Positions 22,076 to 34,687 of a stretch of DNA of 64,000 nucleotides are shown here, one piece after another (position 1 is the stretch's first letter; the number at the start of each line of letters is the position of its first letter). The notes beneath the pieces were generated by a model that ran no database searches, was not told the origin of the DNA, and was given only the letters and a program-made list of their open reading frames with translations. The position numbers were made by a program, and so were the translations under genes. The DNA lies in the NCBI RefSeq assembly GCF_018687715.1, contig NC_056755.1, forward strand, positions 42,978,501 through 43,042,500. The letters are read 5' to 3'. The stretch is from Carya illinoinensis (taxonomy: Eukaryota > Streptophyta > Magnoliopsida > Fagales > Juglandaceae).

Positions 22076-23710
22076 TTATTTATTAGTATTAGAAGAAACA
22101 AGATTTTTAGGTACCCATATGGCCCTAATAGTCATTGTATGATTTCTTCTAATAGGACAAGTATGATAATTATGACCATTTCTATTACAAAAATTACAAA
22201 TAGCATGTGACATATATGAAAAACTTGAATGATTATAATAATATCCTTTTTTGACAAAATTATTTTTATGAAAAGAATTTTGAATATTAGTCTTTGAGGT
22301 AGAATGATTATCAAAGAAATTTTTATAAGGTTTGTATTTTTGTTTTGGCATATATCCCAAACCTGCCTTGTCAAAAACACATCTTTGACTACCAAGAAGT
22401 TTTTCAAAATTTCTTTTTCCATTCGTAAAGTTTTCAACAATATTTTCTAAATCGGTTTTCTTCTTATTCAATTCAAGATTTTCATCTTTCAAAATGATAC
22501 TTTCTTTTCTTAAAATTTCAATTTTGTTTGTTAAAGAAGAATTTTTCTTTTTCAAAGCAGTATACTTGATACCTAATTTTTCAAATTCCTCATAAATCTC
22601 TTCTAAAACATTTTGCAATTCTTCATATGAAGGATTTTCAATATTATCAAGATTTGTTACCTCAATGTCATCTTTAGCCATAAGACAAAGATTTGCTGAT
22701 TCTTCATTGCTTGCTTCACTATCTGAGCTATTTGAATCATCATCCCATGTAGCTTTCATTGCTTTCTTGCCCTTGTTTCGATCTTTCTTTAGCAGAGGAC
22801 AATCTGGCTTGATATGACCAGGTTTATTGCATTTATAACAAATTAAAGTATCGTTTTTACCTGAATCTTTCTTGGAAAACTTTTTGAAAGATTTCCTCGG
22901 AGGAGTTCTATTTTTCTTCAAGAACCTCTGAATTCTTCTTGTTATCATCGCAACTTCTTCATCTTTATCGTCATTTTCCTCATCTTCATCACTTTCACTT
23001 TCATGAGGAACAGCTTTAAGTGCTAAGCTCTTCTTTGGCTTTCCTTCTTCTTCTCCTCTTTTCAATGTGTACTCATGGGTGATAAGTGACCCGATGAGTT
23101 CATTGACTTCGAGCTTCTTGAGGTCTCTAGTTTCAAGAATCGCTGTAACTTTTGATTCCCAACGTTTTGGTAAAGAGTTGAGAATTTTTCTTACTATCTC
23201 CACATTGGAATAAACTTTGCCAAGAGCTGTCAAGCTGTTTATGATGTTAGTAAAACGAGTGTGCATACTAGAAATAGATTCATCATCATTCATCTTAAAC
23301 ATTTCATATTCATGAGTAAGAATATAAATTTTTGATTCATTTACTTGCGAAGTTCCTTCATAAGTTACTTCCAAGTTATCCCAAATTTCCTTTGCCGTAG
23401 CGCAATTCATTATTCTATTAAACTCATTTCCATTAAGAGCATTATATAATAAATTCATAGCAGTTAAATTTAAAGTATAAAGTCTATCGTCTTCACGATC
23501 AAACTCTTCTTCTTCCTTTTTGACCTTTACTCCATCAACCACTTTTGTTGGAATATAAGGTCCATTTACAATACATTTCCAGATTTCTCTACCTTGAGCT
23601 TGAAGAAATATTCTCATTCTAACTTTCCAGAATGAGTAATTATCTCCACAAAAGAGTGGAGGCCGACTGCTAGATTGACCTTCACCAAATGAAGCTGCAA
23701 TGTTAGCCAT
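22076..23710 (-). CDS. gag: Copia gag (nucleocapsid/capsid) polyprotein
   Basis: 544 aa, starting at the ATG 46 bp inside the PBS. The N-terminal half is a UBN2-type Copia gag (residues 15-225, RPPLFCGDNYSFWKVRMR onward). An acidic/basic linker follows, then a CCHC zinc knuckle CYKCNKPGHIKPDC (291-304), a long coiled-coil stretch (about 355-435) and a second knuckle CNFCNRNGHNYHTC (505-518). It packages element RNA into virus-like particles. Ends at a TAA within the usual gag-protease linker. Confidence 0.92.
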   Translation of the reverse strand: MANIAASFGEGQSSSRPPLFCGDNYSFWKVRMRIFLQAQGREIWKCIVNGPYIPTKVVDGVKVKKEEEEFDREDDRLYTLNLTAMNLLYNALNGNEFNRIMNCATAKEIWDNLEVTYEGTSQVNESKIYILTHEYEMFKMNDDESISSMHTRFTNIINSLTALGKVYSNVEIVRKILNSLPKRWESKVTAILETRDLKKLEVNELIGSLITHEYTLKRGEEEGKPKKSLALKAVPHESESDEDEENDDKDEEVAMITRRIQRFLKKNRTPPRKSFKKFSKKDSGKNDTLICYKCNKPGHIKPDCPLLKKDRNKGKKAMKATWDDDSNSSDSEASNEESANLCLMAKDDIEVTNLDNIENPSYEELQNVLEEIYEEFEKLGIKYTALKKKNSSLTNKIEILRKESIILKDENLELNKKKTDLENIVENFTNGKRNFEKLLGSQRCVFDKAGLGYMPKQKYKPYKNFFDNHSTSKTNIQNSFHKNNFVKKGYYYNHSSFSYMSHAICNFCNRNGHNYHTCPIRRNHTMTIRAIWVPKNLVSSNTNK

Positions 23711-23755
23711 AAGATCTTAACTCAAAAGATAGTTAATCTTATAATAGAGCTCTTA

Positions 23756-23767
23756 GCTCTGATACCA
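23756..23767 (-). promoter_or_regulatory. Primer-binding site of the SIRE-like Copia element
   Basis: TGGTATCAGAGC on the minus strand, two bases inside the 5' LTR; complementary to initiator tRNA-Met. Confidence 0.92.
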
Positions 23768-23769
23768 AT

Positions 23770-25109
23770 TGTTGCCCAGATGACTAACACAAGAGGGGGG
23801 GTGAATTGAGTTGTATTAAAAAAAATAACAATTATAAATCAAATATATAATATAAAATATAAACAAAATATGAAATAACAATAAATATAAAGAGTAAGGG
23901 TAAGAGAGAAGCAAACTCAGTATGTTAACGAGGTTCGGCCCCACTGCCTACGTCCTCGCCTCAAGCTACCCCTTGAGGATTCCCAAATTCACTATTCAAC
24001 CTCCTTCAGGTGGAGATAGAAACCTATTACACCTTTGAACAACACCGCTACAAAGGATCCGTGTAGAACACCCTCTACACTTGCAATCACCTTACACGTG
24101 GTGATTCAACTATTCCCCGTGTAGAATACTTTCTACACACACAAGGGTTATACACACCCTTTTTCTGATACAAAAGCTGATAGTGGGTAGGTTATCAGAA
24201 AACACTCCTCAACGAGTGAAATAAGAACAATACAACGCAAACTATATCTCTTAAAATGAACAAGGATTAAGGCTCAATGTTTAGAGAAGAGAGAATGAAA
24301 GCTTTGAATGAATGTTGTATGCTCTTGGTGTTGTAAATGTGAAGCTCTCAATTGATCTATTTATAGGCATATGAGACTTCATATTCAAATTTAAAAAGAT
24401 TCACATGTCAGAAACAACATCATTCACTTTTTCAAAAAATTCAAATAAAAGGTTCTTCTTTTTCAATTGTCAAAGACAACATCATTCATTTTTTCAAAGA
24501 ATTCAAATAAAAGGTTCTTCTTTTTCAATTGTTAAAGACAACATCATTCACTTTTTCAAAAAAATCAAACCTAATCTTTTACTTTTGGCATATGACAAAA
24601 TGAGCACACTTTCATTTTCAAAAAATTCAAACCTAATCTTTTACTTTTTGTATAAGTCTAAAAAAGCATCAACCACTTTTGAAAATATTCAAATAAAACA
24701 TGCACATGTGAAAGATGACAATCAATCATCTTTAATATTTTCAAAGTTCAACCCTTTAATCAAGGCATGCACATGCAAAAGATGACAATCAATCATCTTT
24801 CAAAATTTTCAAATTTAATTTTCAAAAATATTCATGCACATGTGGAAAATGTATTTTAATGCTTTATGATAAAATATTAATTTTGAGCATTAATCCTAAT
24901 TTCGAATTTTGAAGAGATTTACAACATTACTCTATAATTTTAATGTGAACTTGTTCCCTTCTTGCTCATGCTTATTTCCTTGATGTGCTTGACTCCATTG
25001 TGTAGACAACTTGAGCTTGAGACTTCTTTATTCTTTGAATTCATTTGTTATCATCAAAATCCATGTGTAAATATATAATTACACAAAACTTAAAATCTTG
25101 GGTTCAACA
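23770..25109 (-). repeat. 5' LTR of the SIRE-like Copia element
   Basis: 1,340 bp with canonical TGTTG...CAACA termini, about 99% identical to 6360-7698. Followed at 25110-25114 by the GGTCC target duplication. Confidence 0.95.
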
Positions 25110-25114
25110 GGTCC

Positions 25115-27615
25115 ATTATAACCATTGACTTCGTGAACTTTGATCCTCTGATCTGATCCTCAGATGTCAGATTTATATAGTTTGATATATGATGAGGCAA
25201 TATTTATTTATTTATTTTCTTCTTTAACGAGCGATTAATTGTATTCATGATGAACATAAACATTATATAGTTTTATATAAAACTAAATTCACAAGGGTAT
25301 ACGTATTGAACTATCACATTATAAAAAAACTGTTCGGTTATGATTAGCTATTTCCTGCAAAACTGGCTATTTTATGCCGAAATGAGTCTATTTTAATCAC
25401 AAATAGTCATTCTTATCATATATAATTTATTACAAACACTCATTTTTCCTGTAATGCCAGCTTGAACGCCTTCCTCAGTACTGTTAATGTACGTATTCCA
25501 TATCTAGAAGATCAACTCGTTTCATGATGTTCAGAAAGATACCAAACATCTAGAACTTCTTTTAGCATATTATGTTGTATGTATTGATCAATATCGGATT
25601 GATCTCTAGCTTTCCTTCTTACTTTTTTATCTAGCTGATCTATCTTGTCCCATGATCTACTGGCCGAGAAGGGTGGATGTTAGCCAATGGACGAGATTGT
25701 AATTATCACTACAACAGAATTTTTTTCTTTTTTTTCTTTTTTTTAACGAAAAAAAATGCCCGGCCACCCTGGACGACCATATAATTTTTCACAAAAACAT
25801 ATATAGCACAATTCATTGTATGTACCAATGATATCACTACTTCCCGTACGTACGTGCATGCAGCATGCATGAGCAGAAAGGAGCTGGGAGCTAGGGAATT
25901 TCCCGGAACCCGATCAGGTACTAATTAATTCCAAATGCCAACTTTAATTGCAGATTGATAAATGGATAAATATGTTATTTTTAATACTCTTAACATAGTA
26001 GGTTGAGTGAACTTTATCGGTAAAAATAAAAATATTAATCAGACAATATGCATTAGCCCTTCCTAGCTTGTGAAATGACCAGTTACACCTTAAGTAAATA
26101 TAAACTTTAGGTCCTCCTATTAGAAGCACTTAACTCACGTGTATATGGTCTGATTATTATTTTTTGTCAACTAATGGGCTGACTGGTGTTAACTGCAACT
26201 TATATGAGTTGTGGCCAATGTAGGAGTGAAGCTAACGTGAGGATGCACAAGACTTGTGATTTGTTGAAGCAGAAAAATCTGAAAGGGAACTAAGACCAGG
26301 TCCATGCTGTGAAATAACTAAGTCTATATCCATAGTGAACCCATGTGAAGAAGCTAAAACTTGAGAAGGCCACATGAAGGACTCAACACTACCAAACCCG
26401 ATAAACACATGCGATTACTCTGGGGAATTCGAGGACCACAATAAGCAAAAAATGAGGTAGTTATGCACGATGGAGAAGCTACGATCCGTGGTAAGGAGAG
26501 AGAAGATGAGAGAAGATTCTGAGTATAAAAGAAAGAGAAATCTTTGGCTGAAGGGGGTCCTTTTGAGTTTTCATTTACTTGTTATTTTATTTCTCTCTTG
26601 TTTTGTTTAGATGACATTTCTGGAATCTTTCTTAAGGTTTTTCATTTGAGTATTTTATTAACTTTCGATGAAGATGATCAGCTAAATTAAAAGCCTGGGT
26701 TGCGGTAAAAATTGTCTATTGTTATTCATTGCTTGCTGGATTTTCTATAGCTTCGATTGCTTAACTTACTTCATCTGAAATTAAATTATGGAGAGGGAAG
26801 TTTGATGAAATCTCTTGCTCTTGTTCTTGCTCTACTGTAGACACAAGGCACAATAGAATCTTGATCGAATTAATCAAGGATTCCATTAGATGCGTGTTAA
26901 AGTAACTTTGGTGGATGCTTAATAAGGATATTTTATTTTAGGTTTTGGCATAGTTACTCTAAGCTTATATTTCTCACACTTTGTTTTATTACTTCTTGAT
27001 TGGGTTAGTAAGTGGAGAGTAATGCCTAGAAAATTATGTAAATGGTGGAAACAAAGACGTTGAACGCAACCCAGGTGTTTGTCAAATTGATTCTGCGAAC
27101 TTGTCAATTTTAGCTATTGATTAGTAACTCTATTTTAGAACCATCCCAATTTTAGAAGTCAAATTTTGCATGATTTAATTCCTATTTTAGAGCAAGGCCA
27201 TTGTTCCGAAAACCTCCAAATTCCACCATACATTCCATTGGCAACAAATCTTTTACTATGTACGAACTACTTTTTATCTCTCCAAACTGTTTTCAATACC
27301 ATAAAAATCTAAAAAGAATTTTACATAGTATTTTTCTTACATCACCATATTTTTCCAATAAGTCTTCACAAGTACATTGCTCGACACACATTTGTCCCTA
27401 TGAAAATGATCTTGGGATTTCCTTATTATTACAACCGATCCACTTCTACACATGAGAGTGATAATTTGGAGATCATCACTGATCTTTCAAGTTGAACAGT
27501 TCATAATCAGATTGAGATGGGTTGGTTGGCTATTAACACAGTTATTGTGCTTGATTCCCATGAAATCAAAAACCCATGCATTGAGTAGGTTCAAAGAAAT
27601 TAAGCACATGATACA
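25115..27615. other. Intergenic DNA with small CACTA-like MITE
   Basis: No convincing gene. Contains the MITE-like stretch at 25317-25456 (separate entry), a CACTACAACAGAA-like motif at about 25710 and a TATA-like GAGTATAAAAGAAAG near 26519. The open frames at 26919-27697 are short and lack homology. Confidence 0.4.
25317..25456. mobile_element. CACTA-like MITE relic
   Basis: Imperfect terminal inverted repeats CATTATAAAAAAA / TTTTTCCTGTAATG. The inner part (CGAAATGAGTCTATTTTAATC, CAAATAGTCATTC) is similar to the element at 51712-51850. Confidence 0.4.
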
Positions 27616-27942
27616 TGCATTTTTATATCTGTGTCATCCAATGCAAGTTCGTTCTTTTTTAAAGATGAAAGTTTTGCACTTTTTCCTTAAGTTTTGATTC
27701 AAGATGAAGAATGAATGAATGATATATTATATACATATATGAAGGATCTTGGAAACTCATGATGAACTTAAACCATGGCCATTCATGTAATTGGACTTGG
27801 AGTACTCATGGTTGGGGCCGGGCCAGGTAGCGGAGAAATTAAGGAGAATTGGACAATTTTCAAGAGACTTATAACGCATTCGTTGTGACCCCCTCCTCAT
27901 GTATAAAAATTAGAAATTGCTAGTGAATTTTTAATTAACAAA

Positions 27943-28118
27943 GTAATGTTGGATACAGTATTTATTGGTTGTGTAGTACAACAATGCGCTCTTTTTTTGA
28001 AAAAAGTGAGTTTTATCATTTAAAAAATTAATTTTTTTTATATAAATCTCTTATTAGCTCATTTTTTCTAAAAAGAATACGTGGTATTTGCATATTTTAT
28101 AACTATAAATATCATTTT
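27943..28118. mobile_element. MITE-like stretch in copy A
   Basis: Begins near GTAATGTTGGATACAGT and ends near AACTATAAATATCATTTTCC, similar to 29399-29618. A truncated equivalent is in copy B at 34549-34680. Confidence 0.4.
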
Positions 28119-28781
28119 CCACTTATTGAGGTTTAATAAAACAATATACTCATTATTAGGTAATTACCATCTTTGTTTATTTAATAAATTATTGTCTTTC
28201 ATGTTGGGAATATTAGGACTGTCATCGCTACTTGAAAGTGCCGTCCAAAATTAAAATAAATAATAATATATTGAAGATTAATCTCGATATATCATCATGT
28301 ATTTTATTTATTCGACATGACTCACGAGATTTCTTTTTTTCTATTTTCTTTTCTTTTGGTATCATTCCTTCGCATCATGCAAAAGCCCTTGATATTCTAC
28401 GTCTAGTATATATTTAGTCTGCCTTTTTTTTGTTTTATTTTATTTTTTCATTTTTAAGGGAGGACGACATGACATCATGTAAACACTCCATGATCAGTGG
28501 ATTAAGTAAAACAGATGGTATAAGACATAAATTAAGCATATATATATATATATATGAGCTATTTATAAGTTGGTGTGGATATATATATATATACACACAC
28601 ACTAGCATAAAATGTTTACATGATATAATTTGATTTGGAATAGAAATTTTAAATTTTAAATATCAGATTTTGCCATGTATGTAAATGATGTCGTTGGCGT
28701 GTCGGTATGGACTTGCAAATAGAATAACTATCTCTCTTTTTAGATTTATATATATGGATTGAATATGAGTACTATATATAA

Positions 28782-28817
<36 letters not shown>

Positions 28818-29288
28818 TAATTATGTGTTGGTTCAACTATATAATTCTAAAATCTTTTATATATAATATAATATGTAAGAGCACACGCATCCATCATGTG
28901 TTGTAAGTGATCATATATATATAACTCAACGCCAGATTAGTACTAATTTAATTAAGATTAGTCTATTTTGGACTAAATTAAATCATGAATTTATAAGGAT
29001 ATGTAACTTAATGATTAAATGATCAAATAAAAAAATAATGATTAATGTTTCTAATTCCTTAATTGTCAAACCACAGCCACCTTATAATTTGGGAATCTAT
29101 TTGGGTTTTGTGGGGTACGTGGAAATGATCTTAATTCTATCCTTATTAATCAAGTATCTCTTTAGATGTTGAAGATATTTCACCAAATAGATCTAATATT
29201 TCTTAAGATATTCTATTTATTCGGATAGAATCGATCATTGGCTTCTATAGCTAGGCTGCCAATTATTAGCCGGTCCAAATCACAACTT

Positions 29289-29317
29289 TTCTTCTTCTTC
29301 TTCTTCTTCTTCTTCTT
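29289..29317. repeat. (TTC)n microsatellite
   Basis: Pure trinucleotide run. Confidence 0.9.
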
Positions 29318-29398
29318 TTTTTATTTTTATTTTTAATTAAGATCAGACCAACTTATCTCATATAAGTAATTGAACGATAATATATATATATATATATA

Positions 29399-29618
29399 GT
29401 AATGTTACATACAGTTATGAAATATTATACAAATTTTAAACAATTATTTTGAAAAAGAATAGTATCCATAATTAAAAAATTAGTTTTTTTTATGTGTGTC
29501 CCGAAAAAAAGATCATTAAAAAGTTAGTTTTTTTTCATATGTGTTCCGTATTAATTTAATTTTTTTTAAAGAAGCTGCGCGGTACTTATACAATCACGAC
29601 TGTAAATATCATTTCTCA
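29399..29618. mobile_element. MITE-like element
   Basis: Terminal segments GTAATGTTACATACAGTTATG and the inverted CACGACTGTAAATATCATTTC form imperfect TIRs around an AT-rich core. Similar sequences occur at about 4503-4670, 27943-28118 and 41740-41952. Confidence 0.45.
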
Positions 29619-29860
29619 ATATATATATATATATATATATATGTGGTGGGGGGACCAATAATACCTATAGAGAGTCGGTCGGTACCGATTGTAATATATA
29701 TTTTTTTTTCCAATTAATCCTTTATGAAATATTATTTAATGAATTTGTGCTTTTTTTTTAAATGTTTAAAGGGTTTGATAAAAATACAAAAATTAAATTT
29801 TACATGTTGGATGAGAGTTCTCGATGGACGGAGGAGTCCCATATATTATATATATACAAT

Positions 29861-29990
29861 GTGTGTGTAAGGTACACGTTGATAATACGTAAGCTTTTGT
29901 TACAAAAGCTTATATAACTTTTCGACGAATCTCAATACGAGACAATGTAACTAAAGCTTACGCATTATCAACGTGTACCTTACACACATA
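29861..29990. mobile_element. Foldback MITE with about 36-bp terminal inverted repeats
   Basis: The left arm (29863-29898, GTGTAAGGTACACGTTGATA...) is the near-perfect reverse complement of the right arm (29953-29988), around a 54-bp loop. A partial copy of one arm, GACGTGTACCTAACACA, is at about 30018. Confidence 0.75.
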
Positions 29991-30033
29991 TTTTATATAT
30001 ATTTATATATATATATAGACGTGTACCTAACAC

Positions 30034-30070
<37 letters not shown>

Positions 30071-31310
30071 GGAAGTCAACTAAGGTAGCTAGACAGGTTC
30101 GGTTTCACATTGATGAGTACGAGGGATCATTAATGGGCAAGTAGACTTTAGCGACAAAACCATGAGACACCAAATTTTTTGGGTATATATTCAAATTTTG
30201 GAAAAAAATAAATGTTGAGGGGATGGTTATCAGTGTGTATATATATATATATATATATTAATAATGATATATTCGAACTCTAAATACACAAATTTTGAAC
30301 AATTTCTTTAATAAAAGGTTGACTTCATCATAAAAATATAAAAAAAATTCATTTTTTTCAATACTGGGGCCTCTTTTTTTAAAGCAAAATTTTATTTATA
30401 GTCCCTTCTTGCATGTGCAAGTCTTTTATTAAAGGAAATAAAAATTATTTTAAGAGAAATATTTTAATAATTTTTAAAAATTTTAAAGATAAAATTATCT
30501 GTCTATATTGCAATTTCTAAATGAAAACTGTACGTAACATTACTCTTTTATAAAATGTTTACATAAAATTTGTGCATTTAAGATTTGTAACTAGGCATTA
30601 ATCATATATAGATATATATATATATATATAAGAATTTATATATATATATATATATTTCAAACCACTTATCTTAAAAATAGAAGTAGATATTTTTATTTTA
30701 AAAAAGAAAAAAAGTAGATATTTCGGAGCATGACATTGACATAATGTGGACGGAGGGGGAGGCAGGGACTCTCATGGGCTGAAGTTCCACAAAGAAGCTC
30801 GCACATTTTGACAAACTAATTGCGAGGGCCTACGAAAAAGAGAAAGGGGAAAAGAATACATTGCACTCACGTCTGATCATGGATGAGACTGAAAACATTA
30901 GAGTTAAAGTCAGCAGTTCAAGGATAACTTGGAAAAATAATTATCTTTTTAGATATTTTTATATTATTTTATTACTATTTATAGATTATTTATGTATCCC
31001 TCTATAGTTACCGTTAGGAGCTCTCGCTTAGCTTATAAAAAAAAAAAACATTTCCATACCATTTTTTAATATTTTTAAACATTTTTAAAAAATTAAAAAA
31101 ATTCATTATAATATTAAATAAATTTTTCTTAATCATTAAGAAAAAGAAAAAAATAAAATTCTGGGAGCAGTAGCTCCCAGCGGGAGATCTAGTATTATCC
31201 ATTATTTATTAATGCTCATAAATTATTCATTACTATTTATATTTTACATTATTATTTATAGATCATTTAAGATATTTTTAATATCCAAACAAAATCTAAT
31301 AATTTATGGC

Positions 31311-32265
31311 TTTAATTTACATATATGTATCATCATTTGATTTTTACAAGATATTTCTTTGTTTTTTTTTTAATGTACTAATGCATTAATTACATGGTAT
31401 TCGTGATTTCTTAAATAACAAAACAAGACTGCCGTAGCTAGCTTAAGGGTATGTTTGGTTAAGGAATTTAATTACGAGAATTTAATTGAAAATTTTTTAC
31501 ATGCATGTGTTTGTTGTTGGCCGTTTTTATGAAGCTAGATAGGAAAAAAGGGATAAGTTTTTTTAAATATATTTTATATTGGGATTCGTAGAGGTGAATG
31601 GATAGAATTTAAAAAAATATATATATATTAAGAGCATTTTTGTTTTGTTTTTGTAAAAATTATTTTAATTTTCATGGTTTTGACTTTTTTATTTAATCTA
31701 GACAAACGATTGGAGAAAAGTAAATAGATTAGAAAAAAACTGAAAGATGTTTGGTTTGAAGTTGTTTTTTTTTTTTTTTTTTTGTCTAAATAAAATTTTG
31801 CAAAGTTGACTAAACTAAACAACATATCGTTAGTAAGCAGTTGGAAAAGTAACTTGGTTTCGATTGAAAATGTTACAACATCATGTGTACGTACAAGAAA
31901 TGTTGGTTCAGTTCCCGAACAGTACCTGGTAATAATGAATGGTCTTTGAGCCTTGACCTGCAACTTCGAATACACAACTACATATACCGGGCTGGGTTGG
32001 CTGCTTGTACTCTCCATCTGAGCGATCTTCAGCTCCTTCGTTTTCCTCGATCCTCAACACCTTGCATGCCTAGGATTGGATCTATAACACAAGTCTCGCT
32101 TAACTTGCTCGACTATAACATCCAATCTCATGTGTGCCATATGCCTTCACTGAGTTGGGTCTTATCATAAACCGAAACTTTGGTGACTTTAATAGTTTAA
32201 TTTCCAACGAGGAAAACCTCAATGTTCTAAACAACCCTAAAGCGAGTTAGGTCTCGTTTGGTTGA
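31311..32265. other. Intergenic DNA
   Basis: AT-rich; a T19 tract near 31767. No gene seen between the end of segmental copy A and the truncated Copia relic. Confidence 0.4.
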
Positions 32266-32544
32266 TGTTAAGCAAGACCAATAAGATCCCCTTAATTATG
32301 TAGATCATACTATCAATGCAATAACTACTGCAAGTCAAGATAGGAATATTGACAGTATCATTCCATAGCTGTTGATTCAATTCATATTTTTTCTTCTTTC
32401 TATGTATAGCTTAGCTTCTATATTTGGTATACAAATCTGTCTAGCTGTAAGTTACCAAATGTACATGTAACACAGTTTGTATATAATATATGACATACAA
32501 CAAGATTAGTTATTGACCAAAACCTTTCTTCTATAATTCTTTCA
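32266..32544 (+). repeat. Possible 5' LTR of the truncated Copia relic
   Basis: Starts TGTTAAGCAAGACC and ends CTTTCA just before a PBS. No second LTR is present, so the left boundary is a guess. Confidence 0.35.
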
Positions 32545-33945
32545 TGGTATCAGAGCCAGGTTGGCTTAAGCCCGATCTTGCTAAAACAATGTCGTCTACT
32601 GCTGCACTCTTTATTCCACCAAAAAAACTTGTTACAATATGTTTTGGTGAGACTTGAGGAACCTACCTCTTACTTAAACTGGTCATCTCAAATTGAAGGT
32701 GTTCTTAGTATTCATGATCTTCTGGGTTTCGTGGATGGTACCGAACCATGCCTAGAAGAGTTTTTATCCTCAACTCCAGGTAAAGACACTTGTGAAACTA
32801 ATCCTGACTACGTCCTATGGCACAAAAAAATCAATTCGTCTTGGTTTCGATGAAGTCTACAATCTCAGAGAAGGTTCTCTCTATGGTCTATGGAATGAGG
32901 GTTGCTCTAGCAAACCGCTTTGCTTCTCCCTCAACTTCAAATGTCAATCAATTGAAACGCCAACTGCAAGGCTTACAACGAGGAGGAAAAAGCTGCTCAG
33001 CATTTGTTGAAAGTGCAAAACATCATGCAGATCAATTGGCAGCAGTTGGAAAACCAGTTGTGGAGGAAGACTTAATCTCCCACATTCTTGGAGGTCTTAG
33101 TATTGCCTACACACCTTTTATTTCCAATTGCTATTTTGCACAGCATGAAAAGTTTTTATCTCCTACTGATTTTCAATATGAGCTTTTTGCATTTGAGGCT
33201 CTTCTTGCAAACTCAACAGCAAAGTGTGCAAGTTGATCACAACACCTTCGCTATGGTTGCTAATAAATCTGGGGAAGGAAAGAATGGGAAAGGGAATAAC
33301 TGCAATTGGCAACCATCACAACCCACCAAACCTACTTTTGAACATGCACAAAAATCAAGTCATACTGGACATAATGTTGTCCCAAACAACTCTGTTCGAG
33401 TCCCTACCTAGGCTAATGATCCAAGCTATGATCCATATGCATGTCAGATTTGTGGCGAGAAGAATCACATGGCATTGGATTGTTTCCATTGCTATGATTA
33501 CAACTATCAAGGGCGACATCCACCCCAACAACTAGCAGCAATGGTTGCACATTCCAACTCCCTTCATGAAGGTAGTACCTGGTATGCTGACAGTGGTGCA
33601 AACTAGAATGTTACTGCTGATATTGGTAATCTTCATCTGACTGAACCATATCAAGGGAATGACAAAGTAGCAATGGGAAATGATAATGGTTTGCAAATTA
33701 AACATACTGGTAAACTCACCTTGCGTACACCCAAATCGACACTTCACTTAAACCCTGTCCTTCATTGTCCACAGGTTGCTGTCAATCTTTTGTCAATAAA
33801 TAAGTTATGTATTGACAACAATTATTTCTTTATTTTTACTAATTCTCATTTCTTTGTAAATGAAAAGCTCATGAGACAAACATCACTAATAGGACAGAGT
33901 AAAGGAGGGCTATACCTATTCCAATTGATCGGCATTTTTATATGA
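32545..33945 (+). pseudogene. Truncated Copia gag-protease relic
   Basis: A PBS TGGTATCAGAGCC at 32545-32557 is followed by broken frames: gag (YLNWSSQIEGVLSIHDLLGFVDG at about 32670; ISEKVLSMVYGM, then NQLKRQLQGLQ and SAKHHADQLAAVGKP to 33236), a zinc knuckle CQICGEKNHMALDC near 33440, and the protease motif WYADSGA near 33582 with a stop just after it. The protease C-terminal part (LLSINKLC, GGLYLFQL) ends near 33930, where sequence homologous to segmental copy B begins. Integrase, RT and the 3' LTR are missing. Plus strand, unlike both complete Copia elements. Confidence 0.85.
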
Positions 33946-34107
33946 TCTATATCATCCAATGCAAGTTGATTCTTTTTTAAAGATGAAGGTTTTGCACTTT
34001 TTCCTTAGGTTTAGATTCAAGATGAAGAATGATTGAATGAATGAATGATATATATGAAGGATCTTGGAAACTCATGATGAACTTTGAACCATGGCCATTC
34101 ATGTAAT

Positions 34108-34480
34108 TGGACTTGGAGTCCTCATGGTTGGGACCTGGCAAGTGGTAGACAAATTAAGGAGACTTTTATATGAAATTTTATTTACCTTTAGAATTGAACC
34201 ACTTTCAAGAGACTTGGAGTCCTCATGGTTGCGACCAGGCCGGGTGGCGGACAAATTAAGAAGACTTTTATATGAAATTTTATCCCCCCCCCCCCCTCGG
34301 GGGAAAAACTTTGAACCATGGTCATTCATGTAATTGGACTTAGAGTCCTCATGGTTGGGACTGGGCTGGGTGGCGGACAAATTAAGGAGACTTTTATATG
34401 AAATTTTATTTACCTTTAGAATTGGACCATTTTCAAGAAACTTATAACGCATGTCGTGATCCCTCCCCCCCCCCCCCCCC
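34108..34480. repeat. Local triplication with poly-C tracts
   Basis: Three copies of a block containing TCCTCATGGTTG, GACAAATTAAG and AGACTTTTATATGAAATTTTA (starting about 34119, 34211 and 34347). Two long C tracts lie at about 34284-34297 and 34463-34480. Copy A has a single block. Confidence 0.8.
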
Positions 34481-34687
34481 CAAAAAAAAAAACAATGTGA
34501 CCCCTCCTCATGCATAAAATTAAAAATTGCTAGTGAATTTTTAATTAATGAATAATGCTAAATACAGTTATGGATGGTATAGCATCGCACACACTCTTTT
34601 TGAAAAAAAGTAAGGTTTATCATTAAAACATTAATTTTTTCATATGAATCTCTTATTAGCTCACTTTTTTAAATGACATGTAAATGA

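Larger units (their letters stand above)
6360..25109 (-). mobile_element. Complete SIRE-like Ty1/Copia LTR retrotransposon carrying a nested LARD
   Basis: Minus-strand element of 18,750 bp, or about 9.2 kb without the nested insert. Evidence: LTRs at 23770-25109 (5') and 6360-7698 (3'); a PBS matching initiator tRNA-Met; gag, protease, integrase, RT and RNase H in Copia order; a purine-rich PPT beside the 3' LTR; and a 5-bp target duplication GGTCC at 6355-6359 and 25110-25114. The two LTRs differ at roughly 14 positions by eye (about 1%). The protein motifs (gag N-terminus, [15 protein letters not shown] in RNase H) resemble the SIRE/Maximus lineage. Unusual features: two antisense ORFs between pol and the 3' LTR, and a 9.57-kb Gypsy-derived element inserted in one of them. 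Confidence 0.93.
27616..31310. repeat. Segmental duplication, copy A
   Basis: Matches 33932-41540 in the same order: CATCCAATGCAAGTT (27638), ACCATGGCCATTCATGTAAT (27772), GATGTCGTTGGCGTG (28687), GTTGTAAGTGATCATAT (28899), GGGTACGTGGAAATGATC (29113), GAAGCTCGCACATTTTGAC (30794) and TAAGATATTTTTAATATC (31269). Non-coding throughout, with many (TA)n and (TTC)n microsatellites and two MITEs. Confidence 0.75.

Noticed and set aside
34099..34515. 138-aa minus-strand frame rich in Gly and repeated segments
   Set aside because: Created by the local triplication and the C tracts read as poly-Gly.
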